Source of the DNA: Acetobacter fallax
Lineage (GTDB): Bacteria; Pseudomonadota; Alphaproteobacteria; Acetobacterales; Acetobacteraceae
DNA length: 64,000 nt
Direction of reading: 5' to 3'
Assembly (NCBI RefSeq): GCF_011516735.1
Contig: NZ_WOSX01000003.1
Location: forward strand, 62,001 to 126,000
Shown here: positions 8,957 to 17,648 of the stretch, one piece after another
Numbering within the stretch: the stretch's first letter is position 1
Layout: every line of letters starts with the position of its first letter
Program-made: the position numbers and the translations under genes
The notes under the pieces: generated by a model
What the model was told of the DNA's origin: nothing
The model's database searches: none
What the model saw: only the letters and a program-made list of their open reading frames with translations

Positions 8957-9297
8957 GACACGGCTCCGGTCTTGCGCAAGGTCCGTCGCAAATCTTCAAC
9001 AAGATCGGTGAAGCGCCGCCGCCCGGTTCCGTCGCGACCGATCAGAACCAAATCGACCCCTGCAAGGGACGTATCCCGCTCGACCACGCGCAAAGCCTCA
9101 CGGAGACGGCGCCGAGCCCGATTCCGAACAACTGAATTGCCAACTTTTTTTGTAACGGTAAATCCGACCCGGGCGGCGGCTTCATCATCGCGACGAAGCG
9201 CCTGCAAAACCAGGCCGGGCGCGGGCGCCTTACGGGCACGCGCGGCAACAGCAAGAAACTGTGAGCGCTTCTTCAGCCGGGTCGAGTGCCGGAACAT
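8953..9297 (-). CDS. rnpA: Ribonuclease P protein component
   Basis: Protein cofactor of RNase P, which matures tRNA 5' ends. The 114-residue basic product contains [19 protein letters not shown], abbreviated here, with the RNR signature ([12 protein letters not shown]) that contacts the catalytic RNA, and the hydrophobic pair DLVLIGR. It lies about 50 bases after rpmH and overlaps yidD. Confidence 0.96.
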   Translation of the reverse strand: MFRHSTRLKKRSQFLAVAARARKAPAPGLVLQALRRDDEAAARVGFTVTKKVGNSVVRNRARRRLREALRVVERDTSLAGVDLVLIGRDGTGRRRFTDLVEDLRRTLRKTGAVS

Positions 9298-9349
9298 GAT
9301 CGCTCCCTTTTCCCGACCCGCTTCTGTCAGACTGAACCGTTCGGGCGAT

Positions 9350-9484
9350 TCAGGCGGACAGACGCTTACGACCCTTGGAACGACGGTTCGCGATCACCTT
9401 GCGACCACCAACGGTCGCCATACGTGCACGAAAACCGTGACGATGCTTACGAACCAGCTTGGAGGGTTGATACGTGCGCTTCAC
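9350..9484 (-). CDS. rpmH: 50S ribosomal protein L34
   Basis: A 44-residue, strongly basic protein that begins [20 protein letters not shown] after the initiator and ends KGRKRLSA, a near-perfect L34. The start codon is GTG (complement of 9482-9484), preceded by GAGGAG at normal spacing. It is too short to stand out by length but the sequence match is unambiguous. It heads the rpmH-rnpA-yidD-yidC-engB-argB run; its promoter must lie in the 160-base gap to the divergent gene at 9647. Confidence 0.97.
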   Translation of the reverse strand: MKRTYQPSKLVRKHRHGFRARMATVGGRKVIANRRSKGRKRLSA

Positions 9485-9646
9485 GGCTGCACTCCTCGGT
9501 TTTAACTCAGATTAACTTCGCAGCAGACACCGGACACCGCCCGGCACCTTGCTTAGAACGCGGGCTTATAGTCATCTGCCCATTCCGCGTCAACGCCGCA
9601 CTCCATTTTTGCGGGCTCAGACGTCGCACCGGACAGGAGACGGACA

Positions 9647-10018
9647 GTGCACCGCTATCTTCCCGCTATCGCGGTATTTGTCATTTTCCTCGCCTGCACG
9701 CTGATCAGCCACCTGGTCGCGCTTCCACCCACTGCCAGCCTCATCCTAAGCTTCGCCGGCGCTGCAATCGCTGCTTCCATCACAGCCGCCGCAATGCGCA
9801 CGCACGCCGACTCGTCTCAGACGGCACCTGCCACACCGGACTTTGTTCCGGAGATCTCTCCGAAGCTCCGGCACGACCTGCGTGGAATCATTTCACCAGC
9901 CGTGCTTTGTGCCGATCAGCTTTCCACATATCAGGATGAGACAGTGCGAAACCGGGCGGAACAGATTCTGACAGCACTCGACCTTGCAACAGACCGGCTC
10001 AGGACCGCCAGAACCTGA
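9647..10018 (+). CDS. Small membrane protein with an isolated HisKA-like dimerisation motif
   Basis: The start is GTG at 9647 with AGGAGA ahead of it. The 123-residue product has two predicted membrane helices (about 5-23 and 29-50), a polar linker, then residues 73-118, which read like the dimerisation and phosphoacceptor helices of a sensor kinase: KLRHDLRGIISP with His76, followed by a second helix rich in DETVRNRAEQIL. There is no ATPase domain and no response regulator nearby. It could be a phosphotransfer or dimerisation partner, or a degenerate kinase. It is divergent from rpmH. The function is unknown; the helix assignment is from the sequence. Confidence 0.75.
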   Translation: MHRYLPAIAVFVIFLACTLISHLVALPPTASLILSFAGAAIAASITAAAMRTHADSSQTAPATPDFVPEISPKLRHDLRGIISPAVLCADQLSTYQDETVRNRAEQILTALDLATDRLRTART

Positions 10019-10048
10019 TTTCACTCCCCGAATCCCGATTCGGCCGGG

Positions 10049-10441
10049 TCAGACACGCTCAATCAACTCAGTCTTATAACCGTCAGGATCTTCCACGAAC
10101 GCGATCACTGTCGTTCCGAACTTTACCGGCCCTGCTTCCCGCGTCACCTTACCGCCAGCAGCCCGCACTTTTTCCACAACAGCCGCCACGTCCGGCACGC
10201 CAACAGCCAGATGCCCGAACCCGGTCCCCACATCGTAACCGGAATCATCACCCCAGTTATAAGTCAGCTCAAGTTCAGCCTGCCCCTCGGCATTACTGGC
10301 ATACCCAAGGAAAACGAGCGTATATTTCCCGTCAGGAACTTCTCGCCGGCGCAGCTCATGCATTCCAAGGATTTTATAAAATGCGATGCTCGCATCAAGA
10401 TTCTTTGTCCGCAGCATTGTGTGCAGAAAACTCGCCATCAA
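10049..10441 (-). CDS. gloA: Lactoylglutathione lyase (glyoxalase I)
   Basis: Converts the methylglyoxal-glutathione hemithioacetal to S-lactoylglutathione. The 130-residue product is a complete single-domain glyoxalase: N-terminal [18 protein letters not shown], the four metal-ligand positions His7, Glu59, His77 and Glu125, and the closing [10 protein letters not shown]. Length fits the Ni-type bacterial enzyme. It is convergent with the HisKA-like gene, 30 bases apart, and 80 bases from the lpxI stop. Confidence 0.95.
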   Translation of the reverse strand: MMASFLHTMLRTKNLDASIAFYKILGMHELRRREVPDGKYTLVFLGYASNAEGQAELELTYNWGDDSGYDVGTGFGHLAVGVPDVAAVVEKVRAAGGKVTREAGPVKFGTTVIAFVEDPDGYKTELIERV

Positions 10442-10521
10442 CAGATCTCCTGTTCAGTAAATTATCGCAGCATCACAGCAATACGACGAAGACAAGACCT
10501 GGTTTCATCTTGCCGGATGTG

Positions 10522-11373
10522 TCAGCCAGCCCCAGCGACCTCAATACCGGACAGAAATAACCCTGCCCGATCCGCCGCCTTAATACAGGCAGGCAGATCA
10601 GTAAAAAGCGTCCCGCCAGCCTCAAACGCGATTCCCGCCAGCTTTGCCCGGGCTGCATTCTCAATCGTCCGTGGTCCGATTGTCGGCATATCCGCCCGCC
10701 GCTCCTGCCTTGGCTTGCACAGCTTCACCAGAACACCACCCGGTCCAGGCTGGCGACAACGCCCGGCCCGCTCCAGCATCGCGTCCGTGCCTTCTATCGC
10801 CTCGACAGCAAGCACTACACCATTCTGCACCACACAGCCCTGACCGATATCAAGATGTCCCAGCGTCCGGACCACATCCAGCCCTCTGCCCATATCGTCG
10901 CGTGCCATGTCATCAGGAACAATACAACCAAGCGGACCGGCGCGACCAACCGCATGGCGCAGAAACTCATGTGCGCCACGGACGGTGAACCCTTCCTCGC
11001 TGAGAACCCGGACCAGAGCCCCCAGCAGCCCGTCATCACCCGCGAACAGCGCCCGCCCCAGTCTTGCGAGAATCCGCGCTCCTTCCGCATCTGGCCTGAG
11101 ATCCCGAAGGGACGGCCGCCGCACCGGCCCGATCAGCACAATGTCGCGGCATCCATGCCGCCGCAATTCGGAGAGAATTGTGCCCGCAGCCGCCAGTCGC
11201 ACATAAGCATGCGGCCACGACCCCACCACATCAGGCTCGGCAAAATCCTGAAAGGCAACAATAAAAACGCCACGACCTTCAGCGGCAACTGCCTGAGCGA
11301 CCTGACCCGGCAGCGGCCCGCCACCAGCCAGTATTCCAACGCAATCCCGCCCCCCGGATGGCTGCCCGTTCAT
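10522..11373 (-). CDS. lpxI: UDP-2,3-diacylglucosamine pyrophosphatase LpxI
   Basis: Hydrolyses UDP-2,3-diacylglucosamine to lipid X in lipid A synthesis; it is the alphaproteobacterial replacement for LpxH. The 283-residue product has the N-terminal GILAGGGPLPGQVA, the middle DIVLIGPVRRPSL and the C-terminal catalytic region with PTIGPRTIENAARAKLAG and AGGTLF. It follows lpxA by 30 bases and closes the lpxD-fabZ-lpxA-lpxI run. Confidence 0.95.
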   Translation of the reverse strand: MNGQPSGGRDCVGILAGGGPLPGQVAQAVAAEGRGVFIVAFQDFAEPDVVGSWPHAYVRLAAAGTILSELRRHGCRDIVLIGPVRRPSLRDLRPDAEGARILARLGRALFAGDDGLLGALVRVLSEEGFTVRGAHEFLRHAVGRAGPLGCIVPDDMARDDMGRGLDVVRTLGHLDIGQGCVVQNGVVLAVEAIEGTDAMLERAGRCRQPGPGGVLVKLCKPRQERRADMPTIGPRTIENAARAKLAGIAFEAGGTLFTDLPACIKAADRAGLFLSGIEVAGAG

Positions 11374-11403
11374 GCGCAGGCAAGCCCTCGCACGGGAGCC
11401 ATA

Positions 11404-12303
11404 TCAGCCAGCCTCGGTCTCACTTGTGGAAAAATCACTCGTCGCGACCCGGACAAGACCCCGACGGCTCGGCGCCTCAATAAATGCAAGAATCTCCGCA
11501 ATCTTCGGATCGCTACTGAACTCTTCACGCACGAGAGCAATACGCTGAGAGAAGACCCCGCCCTCGCCATTGCGCGGGTACAAGGTCCGGAATGCCTGAC
11601 GCATCCGATGCATTTCCGGCGAAGAGACACCATTCCGGCGCAACCAGATCCAATGCAATCCGACAAGCCGCGCCCGGTTACCCAGCACGCTGCCATAAGG
11701 AATGACATCGGCCTCGACCCCGGCCACACCACCTACCAGCGCCGCGCGGCCGATACGTACAAACTGATGGATCGCCGCCGCGCCCATAATCCTCGCATCA
11801 TCAGCGATGGAGACGTGCCCGCCCATTACCACATTATTCACAATGATAACCCGGTCACCGAGCGTACAGTCATGAGCCACATGGGCGTTGGCCATAATCA
11901 GGCAGTCAGCACCTACATGTGTCAGACCGGTCCCGGTCGCCGTCCCGCGATGAATGGTGACATGCTCACGAACCACCGTCCGCGCACCGATCTCACAACG
12001 CGTCGGCTCACCACGATATTTGAGATCCTGAGGCGCCAGCCCCACTGTGGTAAACGGAAAATAACGAGACCCTTCGCCCAGCGTGGTGTGGCCATCCACG
12101 ATCACGCTGGAGATCATCTCCACACCATCGCCAATCACCACGTCCGGCCCGATGCAACACCAAGGGCCAATCTTCACGCCGACACCAAGCTTCGCACCAG
12201 GTGAGACGATCGCCGTCGGATGCACACCTTCAGAAGCCTGTTGCGAACTCCGGGTCACACCGTATTCTGCCGCCTTTATCGCCTCGCCCAGAACAGCCTC
12301 CAT
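11404..12303 (-). CDS. lpxA: UDP-N-acetylglucosamine acyltransferase
   Basis: First step of lipid A synthesis: transfers a 3-hydroxyacyl group from ACP to UDP-GlcNAc. The 299-residue form starts at MEAVLGEA; an in-frame ATG 87 bases further upstream would add an Arg/Cys/Trp-rich stretch with no family similarity. Left-handed beta-helix hexapeptides run from HPTAIVSPGAKLG, and the catalytic histidine sits in ANAHVAHDC. About 20 extra N-terminal residues precede the helix. The gap to fabZ (138 bases) is unusually long for this cluster and holds a small hairpin at the fabZ stop. Confidence 0.95.
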   Translation of the reverse strand: MEAVLGEAIKAAEYGVTRSSQQASEGVHPTAIVSPGAKLGVGVKIGPWCCIGPDVVIGDGVEMISSVIVDGHTTLGEGSRYFPFTTVGLAPQDLKYRGEPTRCEIGARTVVREHVTIHRGTATGTGLTHVGADCLIMANAHVAHDCTLGDRVIIVNNVVMGGHVSIADDARIMGAAAIHQFVRIGRAALVGGVAGVEADVIPYGSVLGNRARLVGLHWIWLRRNGVSSPEMHRMRQAFRTLYPRNGEGGVFSQRIALVREEFSSDPKIAEILAFIEAPSRRGLVRVATSDFSTSETEAG

Positions 12304-12441
12304 TGCCGTCTCAATTCTCTTACCACGTGCCTTGCAGCAATTCGCGGCTCTTCGCAACCGGAGCACCGGCCACCAGCACAGGCGCCACATACGCCATCAT
12401 GTTACCGCTCCGGCGAAAACGCGCAAAACGGACTGCAGCAG

Positions 12442-12927
12442 TCAGTCCATAATCATTGCGCTGAACGTCGCTTCCGCAACGGACACATCATCGATACGTG
12501 CCACACCACGAAATTTCCAGACATTCGCACGCTGGCGCTCTTTCACAACATGAATCCGCAACTGGTCACCCGGGCTGACCGGACGCCGGAACTTCGCATT
12601 CTCGATCGTCATGAAATAGACCAGCTTGCCTTCAAAGGCCGGACCAAGCGTCAGCACAACCAGCGTCGCCGCTGTCTGGGCCATGGCTTCGATAATCAGC
12701 ACACCGGGCATTACAGGGCGGGCCGGAAAATGCCCCTGAAAAAAAGGCTCGTTGACGGAGACGTTCTTGACCCCGACCGCGGACTGGCCCAGCTCAACAT
12801 CAACCATCCGGTCGATCAGCAGAAATGGATAGCGATGAGGGATCGCTTCCATGATGCGCATGATGTCTACGGCATCGATATGCGTCCGCTCAGCCGTCGG
12901 ACTCTGCGTTTCACGTTCCTGATCCAC
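12442..12927 (-). CDS. fabZ: 3-hydroxyacyl-ACP dehydratase FabZ
   Basis: Dehydrates 3-hydroxyacyl-ACP in fatty acid elongation and competes with LpxA/LpxD for substrate. I start it at GTG 12927 (GAGAG just ahead), giving 161 residues; the longer frame would run into lpxD. HRYPFLLIDRM, the catalytic His in GHFPARPVMPGV and the catalytic Glu in IEAMAQTAA are all present. It starts 43 bases after the lpxD stop, the usual lpxD-fabZ-lpxA order. Confidence 0.95.
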   Translation of the reverse strand: MDQERETQSPTAERTHIDAVDIMRIMEAIPHRYPFLLIDRMVDVELGQSAVGVKNVSVNEPFFQGHFPARPVMPGVLIIEAMAQTAATLVVLTLGPAFEGKLVYFMTIENAKFRRPVSPGDQLRIHVVKERQRANVWKFRGVARIDDVSVAEATFSAMIMD

Positions 12928-12970
12928 TGCTCTCAAACCATCCCAGTTGCGCGCGGCGCGCGAAGCTCCA

Positions 12971-14089
12971 TCAATTCTCTTCCGCGCCGGCATGACCGGC
13001 GCGGGTGCCACCGCTTTCCGGCTTCTTCGAAAGCCGACGCAGCGTGGCGACATTACGGAAGAACTCGCGGAATGGCATGGCAGGGCTGCCAATCACGTCA
13101 GCTCCGGCCTCCACATCCGACATCACACCGCACTGCGCACCGATACGGGCCTTCGAGCCAATCTTAATATGCCCGATCAGACCAGCCTGCGCGGCCACTG
13201 TCACGTAATCACCAAGTTCCGTTGACCCCGAGATGCCCGCCTGAGACACTACGATACAACATTTCCCAAGCCGGGTGTTGTGGCCAATCTGGACAAGATT
13301 GTCGAGGCGCGATCCTGCACCGATCACTGTATCCTGCACAGATCCGCGATCAATCGTTGAATTGGCGCCGATCTCGACGTCATGTTCGAGAACCACCCGC
13401 CCCAGTTGCGGCACCGTCTCGAACCCGGCCGGCCCGACTGCAAATCCAAATCCATCCTGCCCGATTTTCGCGCCTGGAAAGAGCGTCACGCGGTCTCCGA
13501 GCGTCGCATGAGAGATCACAGCATGCGCCCCGATCCGGCAGTCCTCACCGATGCACACTCCATCTCCAATGACGACATGAGACCCGATAATCGTCCCGGC
13601 ACCGATCTCGACACCATCTCCAATAACAGCGAATGGTCCGACCTCGCAGGATGGATCCACCATGCTGCTGGCACCGACAATCGCCATTGCATGGATTCCG
13701 GGTCGTGAGTTCCTGGCAGGATGAAACATCCGTGCGACCCGCGACCATGCCAGATAAGGTGTCGAAGACACGATAGCCGCACAACCCGCCGGCACCTGTT
13801 TTGCGAAGGCAGGAGCAAGAATCACCAGCCCCGCCTTCGTCCCGTCAAGCAATGACGCGTAACGTCGGTTATCAAGGAAACTGACTTCAGCAACACCGGC
13901 AGACTGCAACGGACCAATACCGACATACGTCCTGCCATCCGCATGTCCGTCCCTGGCGGGAATAAACTCTCCGCCAGCTTCCTTCGCCATCTGCTCACCC
14001 GAGAATGGTCCCTGGCGGGTAAAAAACCGCGTATCCGCCACGGTACTCGTCCGTTCGGCCTGCGTTGCCGGTCCCTGTCCGCGTGCCAT
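12971..14089 (-). CDS. lpxD: UDP-3-O-(3-hydroxyacyl)glucosamine N-acyltransferase
   Basis: Third step of lipid A synthesis. The 372-residue form starts at MARGQGPATQ with GGAG 11 bases ahead; an upstream ATG at 14116 would overlap ompH. The N-terminal uridine-binding domain contains SFLDNRRYASLL, the left-handed beta-helix follows from VDPSCEVGPFAVIG, and the catalytic His lies in QIGHNTRLGKC. Family length is about 340; the N-terminus is slightly long. Confidence 0.95.
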   Translation of the reverse strand: MARGQGPATQAERTSTVADTRFFTRQGPFSGEQMAKEAGGEFIPARDGHADGRTYVGIGPLQSAGVAEVSFLDNRRYASLLDGTKAGLVILAPAFAKQVPAGCAAIVSSTPYLAWSRVARMFHPARNSRPGIHAMAIVGASSMVDPSCEVGPFAVIGDGVEIGAGTIIGSHVVIGDGVCIGEDCRIGAHAVISHATLGDRVTLFPGAKIGQDGFGFAVGPAGFETVPQLGRVVLEHDVEIGANSTIDRGSVQDTVIGAGSRLDNLVQIGHNTRLGKCCIVVSQAGISGSTELGDYVTVAAQAGLIGHIKIGSKARIGAQCGVMSDVEAGADVIGSPAMPFREFFRNVATLRRLSKKPESGGTRAGHAGAEEN

Positions 14090-14105
14090 TGATCTGCTTA
14101 CTCCG

Positions 14106-14951
14106 TCAGTGTGCATCCGCCGGAGCAGAAGTCTCAGCCGGCGCAGCCGCTGTCGGCATCTTGCCAGATTTCGCCAGCACTTCCGGGTCTTCGTTCGCCG
14201 CCGGAATGTAAACCTTCGGCAGGACGACGTTCAGCTGCTTTGCCACTTCATTCGTGATGTCCTGTCCATCCACATGCAGAGCAACCTGCTCACTGTGAAG
14301 AACCAGGTTCATGCCGTGACTGGACGCAACATGCTGAATGACCTGCACCAGTTCACGTTCAATCTGACCCAGCGCAACCTGCGCCGCTTCCTGAATGATG
14401 CGGTTACGATCACGGAACTGACGCTGAGCCGTCATGACCCTGGACTGCAGACTGCGTTCCTGCGACTGAATCTGTTCCGCCGTCATATTCTTCGCAGAAG
14501 CCTGCAACTTCTGCTGCTCATCGCGCCAGCCGCCCTGGGCACGCTGCGCATCACGGGCAAGCGAATCACGACGACCGCCAAGCTCACGCTCAACCTGCTG
14601 TCCGGCCATCGACTGACGCATGACATCGGCAACACTGATGATCCCCATCACCACGGCTGGTGGCGGGGCTGCCTTAGGCAACTCAGGCGAAGGCGGAATC
14701 GGCGGCTGCGGCAAAACAGGTGGCGGACGTGAGGAATTTTCACCCTCGTCACCATCGGACATCTGCTCCGGCGCAGGCGCCATCGGGCGGGCGGCACGGA
14801 CCGGCGCATGGACCGGGGCCTGAGTGGTTTTCGGCACAAACCACCCTGAGCCACCACCTGCGGTCTGAGCATGCGCCAAGGAAGACGCGAGACCACTTCC
14901 CGCGAACAGGATGGAGGCGGTCATTACCGCACTCCGGGAAAAGCGAAACAT
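14106..14951 (-). CDS. ompH: OmpH/Skp-family periplasmic chaperone with a proline-rich insert
   Basis: Holdase for unfolded outer-membrane proteins on their way to BamA. The 281-residue form starts at MFRFSRSAVMTAS, seven bases after the bamA stop, with GAGGTGACA as ribosome site. A signal peptide ends at AHA-Q (about residue 28). Residues 30-100 are a Pro/Ala-rich acidic linker not found in E. coli Skp (161 residues). The OmpH domain begins at MGIISVADVMRQS and is mostly coiled coil (about 110-205), ending in a Pro/Ala tail. Position between bamA and lpxD is the classic one. Confidence 0.9.
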   Translation of the reverse strand: MFRFSRSAVMTASILFAGSGLASSLAHAQTAGGGSGWFVPKTTQAPVHAPVRAARPMAPAPEQMSDGDEGENSSRPPPVLPQPPIPPSPELPKAAPPPAVVMGIISVADVMRQSMAGQQVERELGGRRDSLARDAQRAQGGWRDEQQKLQASAKNMTAEQIQSQERSLQSRVMTAQRQFRDRNRIIQEAAQVALGQIERELVQVIQHVASSHGMNLVLHSEQVALHVDGQDITNEVAKQLNVVLPKVYIPAANEDPEVLAKSGKMPTAAAPAETSAPADAH

Positions 14952-14958
14952 TGTCACC

Positions 14959-17403
14959 TCAGAATTGCTGGCCAAAGCCAAACCGCAGAAGCTGCGTCCG
15001 GTCATTGCGACTGCGAATGATCGGAATACCACAGTCAATATTCAGCAGGCCAAACGGACTCTGCCACGAGAAACCGGCACCGGCGCTGACGCGCGGGGTC
15101 AGTGTATCGCCTGAAATAGCCGTGTATTTATAACCGTCAGTCGCCGGATTCGTATAAAGATGCTTCACACGCACGCCGGCCAGACTGCCTGTATCAACAA
15201 AACCACGGCCGCGAATCCCCATTCCCGATGCAAATGGCATCGGGAAATTAACGGTCGCAGAACCGGTATAAATAAACCGGCCACCGAGAAGATCTTCCTG
15301 CGAGTGGATAGCCTGCCCCGGGAAATAAGTCTGCGAAGTCTGACCAACACTTCGCGGACCCGCGCCACCATCAAGGAAGCCACGCAGATTGGAGCCACCA
15401 AGGTAAAAGTTATCGATGACATCGTGGCGTCCGTTGCCCCAGTCAGCCAGATAGCCCGTACCGGCCTTAAACTCGACAGTCCAGTCGTGATTACCCATCA
15501 GGTCATCCAGCGGCAGATAATACGCCGCATCAAACTTGCCGCGGACATATTTCTCATCGCCACCGGCACCCGCGAAGTCACCGCCAGCCCGGATTACGTA
15601 GCCCTTATGTGGCAACATCCGGCGATCGCGCGTGTCATACATCAGTGTCGTGCCAATCTGCGACAGCGTCGACGTCCCCGCCTGGTCAAGAATATACCAC
15701 GAGGTCTCACTCCATGACCCACCAATATGACGCCGGGTCAGAGTATAGTTCCAGGACTGCGACAGATGATTGGTATAGGAATACCCCATCCTGAGCGTGA
15801 TACCGTAACGACCTTCCGAGTAGTTCTGATACGTCTGGTAACGGTTATTGATGTAGAAAATATCCGCACCAGCCACCAGGTTCCGGTTCAGGAAGAACGG
15901 GTCAGTAATCGAGAGATCGGCCTGACGTTCATAATACGCCATCGTACCCGAAAGGCCGGCATCAACACCGGTTCCGAGCAGATTGTGTTGCTTCAGACCC
16001 ATATTACCGATGATACCAACGTCCGTCGAATAACCGCCGCCCAGCGAGAACTCACCGGTGGGCTTTTCAACAACGTTCGCCGAAACGTTTACCTTATCCG
16101 GCGCTGATCCCTGGCTCTGATCAATCGAAACAGATTTGAAGTAACCAAGATCCTGCAAAGCCTGCTTGGCGTATTTCTTGTACATCGGCGTGTACGGATC
16201 GCCTTCCGTCATCGGAAGCTGACGGCGGATCACGCCATCCTGCGTGATCGTATTGCCGTTGATGTCCAGCCGCTCGACATACATGCGCGGGCCTTCACTC
16301 ACATCGAACAGCAGATTGACGACATGCTTCTCAGGATTACGCGCAATCGATGGCCGCACAACCGCGAACGGATGCCCCTCTGCCTGGAGCGTCTCCTCCA
16401 TATCGGTCGCATTATGCTGGACAGCGTTTCCATCGTACCACTGATTCGGGAACAGCTCGATATATTTACGCAGCGACAGGGCAGGCACATGCCGCAGGCT
16501 GGAGCGGATATCGAGCTTACCAAGGCGATAACGCGGACCTTCCTTGATCGTAAACGTCACGTAGAAAGACTTACGATCCGGCGACATCTCACCTGTGGCG
16601 TTGATCATCTCGAAGTCGACAAAACCATTTGCGAGATAGAACCGACGCAGGAGCTCGGCATCATAGCGCAGACGTTCCGGATTATATTCGTCCGATGACG
16701 AGAAAAACCGATACCAGGCCGTTTCTTTCGACGAAACAACACTCGCCAGCTGTGCTTCGCTGAAGAATTTATTCCCGACAAAAGAAATTTTCTTGATCAG
16801 CGTCTGCGGACCTTCCGTAATCTGGAAAACCACATCAACGCGGTTATGCGCCAGCCTGATAATCTGCGGCGTGACATCGGCACCATAACGGGCCTTCTGC
16901 GCATAAACCTCAAGAATCTTCTGCCTGTCCGCCATTGTGGTCTCCGAGGAGAACACTGCACGCGGTCGCAACGAGATCACCTTACGCAGATCTTCATCCT
17001 TCGCCGCGTGATTGCCCTCAAAGACAATGCGATTGACGATCGGATTCTCCACGACCTGAACCTGCAGCACGTCACCGGAACGGTGCAGGGTGACATCCTT
17101 AAAAAGTCCGGTGGCATAAAGCGTCTTCAGTGACCGGTCGAGATCGTCCTGATTGAACGGATCCCCGGTGCGCACCACCATATAGGACAGAACAGTGCTG
17201 GCTTCGATACGGTCATTACCGTGAACCTCGATCGCGCTGATGCGCTGACCTTTGGGGCCCCAGTCCTCAGACGCAATATTTCGTTCGACAGAATGGCTGT
17301 GCCTCTTCGGGTCAAACTGGGCCGAAGCCTTGCTGGCAAGCAGAACTGGCAGCATGCACACCGATGCAAGCAGAGCCGTACGTTTACTCTTCAACCCCAG
17401 CAC
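14959..17403 (-). CDS. bamA: Outer membrane protein assembly factor BamA
   Basis: Central pore of the outer-membrane beta-barrel assembly machine. The 814-residue product has a signal peptide ending at ASA-Q (residue 28), five POTRA domains (about 45-425) beginning with ISAIEVHGNDRIEA, and a C-terminal 16-stranded barrel ending in aromatic FGFGQQF. FSLGGGYSTDVG marks the start of the barrel. It sits between rseP and ompH as in most proteobacteria; the 245-base gap to rseP may hold an extra promoter. Confidence 0.97.
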   Translation of the reverse strand: MLGLKSKRTALLASVCMLPVLLASKASAQFDPKRHSHSVERNIASEDWGPKGQRISAIEVHGNDRIEASTVLSYMVVRTGDPFNQDDLDRSLKTLYATGLFKDVTLHRSGDVLQVQVVENPIVNRIVFEGNHAAKDEDLRKVISLRPRAVFSSETTMADRQKILEVYAQKARYGADVTPQIIRLAHNRVDVVFQITEGPQTLIKKISFVGNKFFSEAQLASVVSSKETAWYRFFSSSDEYNPERLRYDAELLRRFYLANGFVDFEMINATGEMSPDRKSFYVTFTIKEGPRYRLGKLDIRSSLRHVPALSLRKYIELFPNQWYDGNAVQHNATDMEETLQAEGHPFAVVRPSIARNPEKHVVNLLFDVSEGPRMYVERLDINGNTITQDGVIRRQLPMTEGDPYTPMYKKYAKQALQDLGYFKSVSIDQSQGSAPDKVNVSANVVEKPTGEFSLGGGYSTDVGIIGNMGLKQHNLLGTGVDAGLSGTMAYYERQADLSITDPFFLNRNLVAGADIFYINNRYQTYQNYSEGRYGITLRMGYSYTNHLSQSWNYTLTRRHIGGSWSETSWYILDQAGTSTLSQIGTTLMYDTRDRRMLPHKGYVIRAGGDFAGAGGDEKYVRGKFDAAYYLPLDDLMGNHDWTVEFKAGTGYLADWGNGRHDVIDNFYLGGSNLRGFLDGGAGPRSVGQTSQTYFPGQAIHSQEDLLGGRFIYTGSATVNFPMPFASGMGIRGRGFVDTGSLAGVRVKHLYTNPATDGYKYTAISGDTLTPRVSAGAGFSWQSPFGLLNIDCGIPIIRSRNDRTQLLRFGFGQQF

Positions 17404-17648
17404 CCTTTCCGACCGGGAGCAATGCTCCCAAAACCACTATGCATTTGCCTGCTCCGGGCTGAATTTTCCGGAACGACACGCCGCCTTGTCCGGATGGACC
17501 TTTCCGCAAAACCGACGCTCAACAGTCAAATCCATGATACAGCACAGGCGGCAGCATCCGGACACTCCGGGAACTATCCGAAATCCCTGCCCCCCCGCAA
17601 GGAGTGAACGTCCCTTTTTTCCCTGACAGGCAGCTAATTTTTTCCTTC

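Noticed and set aside
10855-12204. A 449-codon open frame on the plus strand
   Set aside because: It lies antisense to lpxI and lpxA, both unambiguous, and has the same artefactual composition.
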